From Euphorbia lathyris (lineage: Eukaryota > Streptophyta > Magnoliopsida > Malpighiales > Euphorbiaceae), in assembly GCF_963576675.1 (NCBI RefSeq), contig NC_088911.1:131691929-131755928 (forward strand): a stretch of DNA of 64,000 bases. The letters run 5' to 3'. How positions within the stretch are numbered: the first letter of the stretch is position 1; each line of letters starts with the position of its first letter. The position numbers were made by a program, and so were the translations under genes. The notes beneath the pieces were generated by a model. That model was not told the origin of the DNA, did no database searches, and saw only the letters and a list, made by a program, of their open reading frames with translations. Positions 55,254 to 64,000 of the stretch are shown in pieces.

Positions 55254-56966
55254 CTAGTTATCTTTAGGTACCCAAGTCTTTTTAGGTCCTCGTTTGTTAG
55301 GCACAGCAAGTGATACATCATTTTAAATTTTATGATGGCACACATTGGTAGTGTGGCCAGTCTTACCACAGAAGTCACAATGGACCTTCCTTTGGGGACG
55401 CCTTATTGGCGGGTCAGCACCATTGTGCTGAGCATGCCAACACACCTTGGTAGTGTGGCCTTTCTTCCCACAAAAGTCACATTGCACATTTCGCTGGGGA
55501 GTCCATTTCCGCTGACTAGTACCTGAGTACTCAGCGTAATGATGGAAACTTTTCTTATTCGGAACCTTTAGCTGGTTCTGAATAGATGTGATGTCCTTTT
55601 TCAGTTTCTTAGAATCTGATTGGACCTCAGTGACATACCTATGCAAGATTTTCAGATTTTCATCTTGCCTGGTATTGTCATAGAGAAGATGACGAAGGTC
55701 ACTGAGTTTGACCTCCTCAATCTCATCACATTGCCTATTGAGTTCTTGTACTTTCTTGGTACACTTTTTGACAAGTGTGTAGAGATCACTCAGGGCATTA
55801 ATCATTTCATTTTTGAGCAAAGGTAGAGTTGTTACCTCAGTTGGTTGTTCCTTATTGTCAGATGCACATAAGGAGTCAGCTTGCTTAGAAAGACAGGGTT
55901 AGCAAACTCATCTGCCATAAAGTAGATGTTTGCTGACTCAGTGGCTTCATCTCTTGATGAGGATGATTCATCGCTATCGCTCCACGTGGCCACCATTGCT
56001 TTTCTCCCACTTTTCTTGCCCTTCTTCAGAGTAGGACAGCTTGACTTGATATGGCCAGTTTGATGACATTCAAAGCATGTAATTGGCTCTGAGCTTTCCT
56101 TCTTATACTTGCTGTCGCTCGACTCAGCTTTATACTTGTCATTTCTCTTGAAGGGCTTCCTGCTGTATTTGTCATTCTTGTGAATCAGCTTTTTCATCGT
56201 CTGATGAGTCACCATCAGTTGAGTCAGCCTTCATGACAAGAGACTTTTGCTTCTTGTCCTCAACTTTTTCCTTTACCTTAAAATTCTTCATTGAGATCTC
56301 ATGGGTCAGCAGAGATCCAATAAGCTCATCGTACTTGTAGGTGGTTAAGTCTTGAGCTTCCTCAACGAAAGTCTTCTTAGCTTGCCAGCTTTAGGGAAGA
56401 CTTCTCAGTATCTTATTCACTTGTTCTTCTTTAGTGAAGTTCTTGCCGAGTCTCTTGAGCTCGTTGATAATTTTGGTGAACCTTGAATTCATTTTAGAGA
56501 TTCCTTCACCATCATTCATCTCGAATAGCTCGTATAGCCTCATGTGCTGGTTCACCTTGGATTCCTTGACCTTGCTGGTTCCTTCATAGGTGACCTCCAG
56601 CTTCTTCCAAATCTCCTGTGCTGACTCGCAACCTGAGATTTTATTGTACTCTGCAACATCTAGCGCACAGTGAAGCATGTTTATAGCCGAAGCATGATTT
56701 TGCAGCTTCTTGAGGTCATCCTCTGACCACTTAGCCTCAGCTTTGACAACCGTTTGGCCGTCAACAGTTTCAACAGGAATAAACAGGCCTTGGACTATAG
56801 ATAGCCATGCACTCATATTTGTTGCCTGAATGAAGTTTTTCATTCTGTTCTTCCAAAAGGTGTAGTTAGACCCAAAGAACAAAGGAGGCCTAGTAATGGA
56901 TAATCCCTCAGGAAGAATCTGAGTTGTCTGATTTCCTAGGAGGAAACGAGTGCTATTCTCAGCCAT
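55254..56966 (-). pseudogene. copia C gag, broken
   Basis: The ATG at 56966 begins MAENSTRFLLGNQTTQ. The capsid domain is open to a TAA at 56391 (AAG in copy B). A frameshifted piece at 56215-55832 holds the first zinc knuckle (CFECHQTGHIKSSC). The original frame resumes at 55820-55323 with CDFCGKKGHTTKVC and CDFCGKTGHTTNVC, so one of the three terminal knuckles of A and B is missing. The conserved UAG is at 55254-55256. Confidence 0.88.
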
Positions 56967-57015
56967 TTTGGGGATCAGCTCAAGATAGTTATATCTTGTT
57001 TAGTGAGCTTGTTAA

Positions 57016-57027
57016 GCTCTGATACCA
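57016..57027 (-). other. primer binding site of copia C, initiator tRNA-Met type
   Basis: The minus strand reads TGGTATCAGAGC, two bases from the 5' LTR, identical to the site in copy B. Confidence 0.92.
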
Positions 57028-57029
57028 CT

Positions 57030-58404
57030 TGTTGGTCCCGTGTAACGTGACAATATTAGTTCCAATGAGGGGGGGGGGTTAGGAACTATTTAAAAAATTT
57101 CACGCTAGGCTAACTGTTAATTTCGAACTTAGACTTTCTCGAAGTCTTTTAGCACGGTGATATTGAGTAAGTTTTAGATACAAGCTTAGTCAACAGGTGA
57201 CTAAGTCTGAATCTGTCCTTGAGTTAGGAGATAGCACTTGAGTCTATTCCTGAACTCAGCTTCGCAGTTCACTCAACTCAGCTTATGTTCTTTTTAGCGT
57301 TTTAACTAGGCAGTATTATAGCAAGCAATATGTTAAGGAGATAAGGGTTAGAAAGATATTACTCAGCAGACGTATCCTGGTTCGGCCTCTCCGCCTACGT
57401 CCAGTCCCCAGAATTCCTTCCGAGCTTTTCAGAATCCTCTACTGAGCTCTTTAAAGGTAGAGCACAAACCTTTTACAATAGAAAGCTGAGTATACAAGAG
57501 TACCTTCCTCTATTCCTCTGCTCACTCCTATTTCTACCGTTGAGTACTATGATCGAGTACTCAGCTTCTCCTTTCTATACTTCTAGAAATGATATGTGTT
57601 TGTTTGTCCTAAACAATAATTGCTAAGACACTTTAAATGAATAAGATCACTCTAGACTTTTACACAAGATTGGACTTGGTGTAAGATTTGCTTTGCTTTT
57701 CTCACAGAACTTCGAATATCAATTTGGTCAGCGTTTCGACTTGATTGAAGATCTGCATCGAATGAAGCGTTTGAATGGCCTTTTTATAGTGACACTTGAT
57801 GCACCGACAATTTCGAATTTCGAAATAACCGTTGGAGGGAAACGGCTTCATGTTGCTTTCACTCAGTACGTGCTCAGCGTCGTTGGCCAATGATATTCTT
57901 GCATCTTCTGTCTTCGACAGTACTCCGCAGCTTTTCTTCAGGCGGTCAGAATGTTTCCACATTTTTGGCAAAGTCTTCCAGACAGCTTTCTGTGTCTTCT
58001 GAACTTTACCCAAAGTAGAAATACTTTGTCTTCAAGTTTGTTTAGGTCAGCCGCTGACCCGACTTCATTGTCGCACAACTCAGCAGCTTCGTCTTGAAGC
58101 TTTTGATCAAAGGCTTCTCAATCCTTCTCGTTGCTGGGCTTGCGTTTTATTCAGCTTGAGCTGCGTTTTGAATCTGCTTGGGCCGTGTGGCTCTCATTCG
58201 TTGACTTGAGCTTGACTTTCTTTTGTGGGTCTTTGGGCCTTACAACTTAATGTCTTATAAATTACTCAATATTGAACAAACACATTAGTACAAATAAATC
58301 AAGGCAGTTTAAACTTAATGTGTTAGAATATTTTTATCATGGAGATTTAATTTCTGTTAAATAATTTTGTCAAATCAAAATCATATGGAAAAGGTGTTTC
58401 AACA
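57030..58404 (-). repeat. 5' LTR of copia C
   Basis: On the minus strand it reads TGTTGAAACACC...GGGACCAACA and pairs with 35112-36479. TSD GACAC (58405-58409) follows on the plus strand. Confidence 0.95.
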
Positions 58405-58462
58405 GACACGGGCCTGGGCGGACCGAGTGGGTACCTGAGCCGTGAACATGTCTATTAGACGC

Positions 58463-60240
58463 TACCCAAAAAATGTCAAAAGGGATTAACCATGGAAAAT
58501 CAAAACAAATTCTTGAATTCAAATGCCTAGGTAGTCAAGACGGTTGTTTTCATGAACACTGACTCGAGTAGGTTACTGCAGACAAAATATCTTCTTTCTA
58601 AAGAGATTCGATTCATAACTATTATGTGTCTATGGTTCAATATTAGAATAATTTCAGAGGTTTTCCTTGACTTTATCCGTGTTAATAAACAATTCAAAAT
58701 GCCTGATTTTTTTAAAATGTGTACGGAGGCAATCTTGTAGTTATTGGTTTGTAAAAATATGTTGTAGGTGCTCCATTTTTTTCCATTAAAATTGAATCTA
58801 AACCCGTGCTCGAGAGATAGTTGTCCATACATTGAATAAAGATGTATAGATTCTCGAGAAAAGAGGAGTCGAAGTGCTTCCTCATGCCGTTATTAATAAA
58901 TATAATAATTATCACTTATAAACACGATTTGAACTTCCAAATTTTACATATTATTCTTAATAATGATAGTAAAATTACATATGATTGTAAATATACATGA
59001 ACCCAACATAATACTTGCAAGTAGGGGCGCTCGAGCCCTCTCGGGCACCGTAACCACCCCTACCATGGATGATTTTCGATCTCTCTGGCCATTGGAACTA
59101 CGCCTGTTATGGATGGTTTCAGGAGCCCTTTTTTCGACAAATTAAGGTTCGCAATGGTTAATTAACTCATTGGATTTGTATTTAATTACAAATCCAACCT
59201 GATTATATGATAAGCGATAAATTTCTTAAGTTTATTTAAAACGACTCAATCTTACTTTTGTAGTCCTAATCTAGCTTAATTTGAGAAGTTTTATATTAGT
59301 ATGTAAAAATTGGTTCTGGACAAATCAAATGATAATATGTATATATATGAAAAAAAATTGAGCAAATTTTGCATTTTTTTTACGCATGCATATATAAAAT
59401 TGGTTTCAATGAATCAATCTTGTATTCGCCACTGATTTCGGATAAAGAGTTTGTTAAATAAATTTTAGTTTAAAAGGTTAAATTGTTAAACCAACATAAT
59501 ATAATATAATACTATTTTTTTTAAACAACATACCATTATTACTTATTATTACATATGACATAAATGTAATAATTTTCTTTGTTACTTAAAAAAAAGATAA
59601 GTATTATTTTGTAGTTTGTGATGAAGTATTAATTTAGGTTCTACATACAAAATATCACTAATGTAGGTTTAATAATGAAACATAACACATCGTTTATATT
59701 ACTTCGTTAAGTTCTGTGCGTGGAGAGAGAAATCAGTATTTAATAGAGTAATATGAATGACGCGTCACGTTTTATTATCAATATTTAAATTGATATATTT
59801 TTAACGTTAAATCTATTGGTACTATATTTTGTGGAGCATAAAATGATACTTTTCTAAAAACTATTGACCTATTTTTGTAACTTATTAAAAAAATATATAT
59901 ATATATTAGATGAATTCGATAAATATTGTTGTCCTGTAAAAAATTTTTGCTAGTTATAGAATCACTATTTTGTTAAGTGAGCTGCTATATACCGCACTCA
60001 AATTCCGGTCCACTTCCCATTTTGAACATATTTGCCCTCCTCACTTTTTGAAACAAGAAAATGGAATTTGCTCAAATCCTCTCTACATTCCTTGCATTTT
60101 CTCTCCAAAATCATAAACTCGAACAACAATAATTAAAATTATGAAAATAATTGATATGTGACAATTGGAACCTCGAAAATGGATGATTACGAGTCGAAAA
60201 CATTAAGATTTATATTTTTTTTATCAAAGAACTCATGAAA
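58463..60240. other. AT-rich intergenic spacer, no gene seen
   Basis: Only short chance open frames. There is a TA microsatellite near 59889-59906. No homology to the gene set of the window and no clear inverted repeats. Confidence 0.45.
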
Positions 60241-60370
60241 ATAATACATATTTTTCATGACGATTTTGCATTTTTCGTCACAAAAAATAGAAGAATTTTT
60301 AATTTTTCGTCACAAAAAATTGAATGATTTAGTATTTTTCGTCACTAAAAATTTTACGATTTTGTATATT
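60241..60370. repeat. short tandem array of TTTTTCGTCAC words
   Basis: The unit ATTTTTCGTCACAAAAAAT recurs three times (near 60270, 60304 and 60338, the last with one change) with about 33-bp spacing, preceded by a related TTTCATGACG. It immediately abuts the minisatellite, whose unit has a similar length. Confidence 0.6.
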
Positions 60371-60379
60371 TCAAAATTT

Positions 60380-60614
60380 GGCCTAAACGGATGCATCATA
60401 CAACCCGACCCATGGTGGGAACGGATGCGGCGTACCATCCGACCCATGGTGGAACGGATGCCGCATCCGTTCCAACCATGGCCGGAACGGGTGCCGCATA
60501 CCGTCCGACCTATGGCGGGAACAGATGCGATGTACCACCCAACCCATGGTGGAACGGACGCCGCATCCGTTCCGACCATGAGTCGGACGGTATGCCGCAT
60601 CCGTTTAGGCTAAA
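60380..60614. repeat. GC-rich 33-bp minisatellite flanked by inverted repeats
   Basis: About six imperfect units of 32-34 bp of the type GGAACGGATGCCGCAT.CCGT..(G/A)ACC(C/T)ATGGT. Several units contain the near-perfect palindrome GGAACGGATGC/GCATCCGTTCC. The block is bounded by GGCCTAAACGGATGC on the left and GCATCCGTTTAGGC on the right, an inverted pair. The open frames on both strands here are by-products of the repeat. Confidence 0.8.
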
Positions 60615-60754
60615 TTCAAAATTTTCTCTCAAATTTTTTTTTTCGCTCAATTTTGACAACATTTTTATGGTAGCAATACTCTTTTGTTAAAGCGGGTTTA
60701 GAATTTATAAAGTAGAAACATTAGGCAACCACAAGAAAGAACCGCGTGGTGTAT

Positions 60755-60850
60755 ATTATGGGCTGAAACAAATCCAAAAGGCCCAAACTGGAATATCTGT
60801 AGGCCCACAATCAGATCATCCAATCCTTCACCATAAATAAAACCCTAACA
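60755..60850 (+). promoter_or_regulatory. RPL22 promoter: site II motifs and telo-box
   Basis: TGGGCT (60759-60764), two GGCCCA (60780-60785, 60802-60807; TGGGCC on the other strand) and AAACCCTAA (60840-60848). Clustered TGGGCY site II elements with a telo-box just upstream of the transcript start are typical of plant ribosomal-protein genes and mediate growth-linked (TCP-type) activation (established knowledge). Confidence 0.8.
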
Positions 60851-60917
60851 TTAACCCTCCCTCTCTTCATATTTCTCTTCCAATTTGCTGCGGCGCTGCC
60901 AACCCTATTATCTACAG

Positions 60918-61006
60918 GTTTACAATCACTTCCTTTGTGTTCTCTTATAAGCATTTTGCCAGTATCGTTTATACAAATACGCTTGTGTTTTCTGTTTCTG
61001 TTGCAG
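60918..61006 (+). other. probable 5' UTR intron of RPL22
   Basis: CTACAG followed by GTTTAC at 60918, and TTTCTGTTGCAG ending at 61006, fourteen nt before the ATG. Short 5' UTR introns are usual in plant ribosomal-protein genes. There is no transcript evidence here. Confidence 0.55.
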
Positions 61007-61019
61007 AATTCGAAGAAAA

Positions 61020-61591
<572 letters not shown>

Positions 61592-63512
61592 ATTCTTTCA
61601 GTCCTTTTCAATGTGTCATTTCTCGATTTCTTTTTGTCCTTTTCATACAAACTTATTAGGATTTTCATTTTTATGTTCTAGATATGGAAGACAATGAAAT
61701 TTTGTTAAAATTTTATTCTCAGATTTGTTTTGCTTTTGCTATGGTTGAGATATTTATTGTGGAATCCAGAATGTTTACCTCATTTATATCATTGTTGTTG
61801 GCTATGTAGTATAATATGGTTTATTGGGTGATGTTTTTGCCTATGAGCTATTGTTGTTGAATGTTTGATGAGCTTTTTACATGGGCTAATAAGGTCAATT
61901 CGAGGTACATGGACTCATTAGAGAAGTTTAGACATATAAATATGGTTTTGTCTATTTAGGCTTGTTAGGGTTTGTATGGTTGGAGCCCATTGCCCGGTTT
62001 GGTGCTCCTTTTTAAGCCATATACTATCTAAGATAGAACTTCACAGCCTATGCTGCCTGTGAAGGCAGCTCACTCTTTACTTACTTATGTATGGCATTTC
62101 ACCTTGGGGATCAATTAGCCAAGATTTTGACCGGATATGAAATCACTGGCTTCTGCAAGCTGTACTTTCCCTCTGTTTTCCTTCCCCATCCACCGCCCAT
62201 GGAAAAAAAAGCATGTTTCATAGCTAGTTTTGAAAAAAAGCAGCTAATATCTACCACCTGCAGCTACAGGTTACAGCCAAACTAAACAGACCCTACGTAT
62301 ATCGATCTTTAGGAAGGATTGAATTTGAAGTTGATACCTTCAATTCATTTTTAGTCTTCTTTACTACTTGCAAGTGTTTTTTCCATTCTTTTGCTTTGTC
62401 ACATTCTCCTGGTTTACTATTTTTATACCTGAAAGCAATTTGCCAGACCCAGTCACCCTGTTTGATCCTCATTTTGGCATCTATTTAGCCAGTGGATACC
62501 ATAGAGGAGAAGATGAAATATTCCCGAACCTGTCTTTAATCGAATTTAGGCTTGCTTGTTGCCTTCTTCCTTCGATGGAAATTAAGCATTTTGCGTTGCA
62601 GAAATGCTCAATGCCCTGCTTGAATTTTGAATGCAAATATATATGTGAGGATGAGTGTATTGTATTGAGTTTATGAGACTGAATACTTGAGTTGTCTTGA
62701 GAATGTTTATTCCAGTTCACCTTGAGGTAGAGTTGGCAATTCGGGTTACAAGTACATGTTTCGAATGGGCATGCTTGGACCTCAATTGCATTGAGGCGGT
62801 TTTTGTTTCTTGAGCTTTGTTGGGAATATTTTGTTGATGAAAAGGTTTAAAACTAAGTAATGAATTCATTTTACATGTTTCTATTGTTGTCCTTGTTAAA
62901 TATGAAACTTTGTTCAATTTGTTTTGTGAGTATTATGATGAATGCCTTTTTCGACAAGCCTATTTTATTTGAATTCTAACAAAATTATGCCAATGTTTGC
63001 ATAGTTTTCAAGTCTGAAAGAACTATGTAATGTAACATAAGAAAGAACCAACGCTTTACGCTTTATTTTCAAACATGAATATTAAATTAAGGTTTTCAAA
63101 CATGAGTCTGTATAGCAGACCCTTTACCAAGCCCTAGTTATTCTCCAGCATCTGCATACATATCTACTACCAAGGTTAATGTGAACTCTGCCAACTATTT
63201 TCTGTATTATTTTCAAGACTCGAGCAAACTGGAGCAGATCCTTCAAAGATCTCCTAAATGTGATATCTCCAATTTCTGAATGGCAAACAAGTTATGAAAG
63301 ACAACGAAATGATTTTTTTTTTTTTTTTATTATTGTCCTCTATTATTATTTTTTAAGAAAAGAACAATAAACTCTTAATTGGCCTCGTTAGCAACTTAAA
63401 AATTTATATACATATTATTTTAAGAATTTTTATTGAGAATTTCTGTCAGCGTTGAGGATTTCAGTGGGGGTGGGGATGGACTCGCCGTTATCCTAATCTT
63501 TGGAGAACCTTA
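61592..63512. other. RPL22 3' UTR and spacer, no further gene seen
   Basis: The transcript end is probably within the first 150-250 bases. About 61965-62290 may be a decayed MITE: TAGGGTTTGTATGG near its left and, reversed, TAGGGTCTGTTTAGTTTGGC on its right, but the internal arms do not pair convincingly. The rest is AT-rich with no protein-like open frame, plus a T-run near 63310-63328. Confidence 0.4.
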
Positions 63513-63826
63513 GGTGGCGTTTGGTTTGGGATCTTTAGGAATGGGAATGAGAGGGTTTCATTCCCTTTGTTCTTGTTTGTTTACAAAAAAAAAAAAAAAA
63601 AACTCATTCCCTTTACTTACTTTAGTCCCTTTACCTACTTTAGGTTAAGTCATTATTCCACTTTAGGTTAAGCCATAACTCCATGCTCTTTAGGGAATTG
63701 GATTCTCTTTACCCAATTCCTTTTCCTAAACATATTCAAACACATAGGAGAATTAATGGTTATTCCTTTCATTTAGTTTCCCTTTCTTGATTCCTTTTCC
63801 CTTACCCTTGTGAACCAAACGCCCCC
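63513..63826. mobile_element. Tourist-like (PIF/Harbinger) MITE, 314 bp, TSD TTA
   Basis: The left end is GGTGGCGTTTGGTTTGGGAT and the right end, reversed, is GGGGGCGTTTGGTTCACAAG. TTA flanks both (63510-63512, 63827-63829). Inner arms include GGAATGGGAATGAGAGGG and its loose counterpart. There is no coding capacity. A poly(A) run lies near 63585-63602. Confidence 0.85.
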
Positions 63827-64000
63827 TTATTCTTCATTTTTGTTCCATAGGGAAATAATAGAGATTCTTTTCGGGATAATATGTATAGAGGCTATCTTAA
63901 ATGTGGATATGCTCCTCTACCAAATTTACTATTCACCAAGCATTAGCCAATCAATATTCACCAACCGATTTTTTTTTTTTTTGTGGTGATCAAATAACGA

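Larger units (their letters stand above)
35112..58404 (-). mobile_element. Ty1/copia (Sirevirus-like) retrotransposon copy C, minus strand, split by copy B
   Basis: On the minus strand the order is 5' LTR (58404-57030), primer site, gag, pol, third ORF (51725-48724), 3' noncoding, PPT (36497-36480) and 3' LTR (36479-35112), with TSD GACAC. Copy B lies between the third ORF and the 3' LTR of C, 70-75 bp from the LTR. Without B it is about 11.6 kb. All three ORFs are broken. The LTR pair is about 98% alike by eye. Confidence 0.95.
34741..58454. mobile_element. hAT-like MITE, split by copia C (and B)
   Basis: The left TIR TAGACCTGTTCATAGG pairs with the reversed right TIR TAGACATGTTCACGG. An 8-bp TSD with one mismatch flanks it (TTAGACAC 34733-34740, TTAGACGC 58455-58462). 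Removing the copia C insertion leaves about 416 bp (34741-35111 plus 58410-58454), a non-autonomous element rich in GGGCGGACC/GGTCCG words. TIR type and 8-bp TSD point to the hAT superfamily. Confidence 0.75.

Noticed and set aside
60257..60613. Overlapping open frames on both strands of the GC-rich minisatellite
   Set aside because: They are by-products of a repeat with few stop codons. The His/Pro/Met-rich peptides have no protein-like character.
61965..62290. Possible hAT-type MITE downstream of RPL22
   Set aside because: Terminal similarity is weak and no matching TSD or paired inner arms were found. It is kept only as a remark in the spacer entry.

Overview
This is a piece of a plant (most likely eudicot) nuclear chromosome. 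Two ordinary intron-containing housekeeping genes survive in a matrix of nested LTR retrotransposons and small inverted-repeat (MITE-type) elements. The evidence is GT-AG introns, a site II/telo-box ribosomal-protein promoter, a PRL1 WD40 gene with 17 exons, and plant-type Ty1/copia (Sirevirus-like) and Ty3/gypsy (Athila-like) elements. I cannot name the species.

Layout. (1) 1-23049: copia element A (+ strand), cut by the left window edge. It holds the gag end, a decayed pol, a third ORF with an upstream TATA box, and a 3' LTR. Its third ORF is split by a 13.9-kb Athila-like gypsy element (6146-20084; LTRs 6146-7692 and 18529-20084; TSD CAACT). The gypsy element has an intact 1751-aa gag-pol and two tandem, mutually paralogous accessory ORFs (13929 and 15919). 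(2) 23050-23979: part of a related copia LTR in the opposite orientation, apparently the target into which A inserted. (3) 23980-25252: AT-rich spacer with a local duplication and a MITE relic. (4) 25253-31258: PRL1 gene, 17 exons, 483 aa, with two foldback elements in its introns. (5) 31259-34740: foldback and MITE field, including a MULE-type MITE with a perfect 9-bp TSD and a MITE carrying a GC-rich foreign-looking segment. (6) 34741-58454: a small hAT-like MITE split by copia element C (- strand, 35112-58404, TSD GACAC). C is itself split by copia element B (+ strand, 36555-48227, TSD AACCT), giving three levels of nesting in alternating orientation. (7) 58463-60720: spacer ending in a GC-rich 33-bp minisatellite. 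(8) 60755-61591: RPL22 (eL22) with its promoter. (9) 61592-64000: spacer with a Tourist-like MITE (TSD TTA).

The most unusual feature is the accessory-gene biology of the two retrotransposon families. All three copia copies carry a long third ORF about 0.5 kb behind pol, each about 100 bp downstream of its own TATA box and mostly behind a CT-rich leader. The gypsy element carries two paralogous ORFs in the equivalent position. One has a TATA box and the other a roughly 330-nt leader with a single G. By eye, the N-terminal domain of the copia third ORF aligns with both gypsy ORFs, so two unrelated retrotransposon superfamilies seem to share one accessory protein family expressed from internal promoters. 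None of these proteins shows a signal peptide or membrane segment, so 'envelope-like' would be the wrong label.

Relative ages follow from the nesting. The gypsy element is younger than A, B is younger than C, and C is younger than the hAT-like MITE. The gypsy element, with nearly identical LTRs and an intact polyprotein, looks the youngest. A, B and C all carry in-frame stops or frameshifts.
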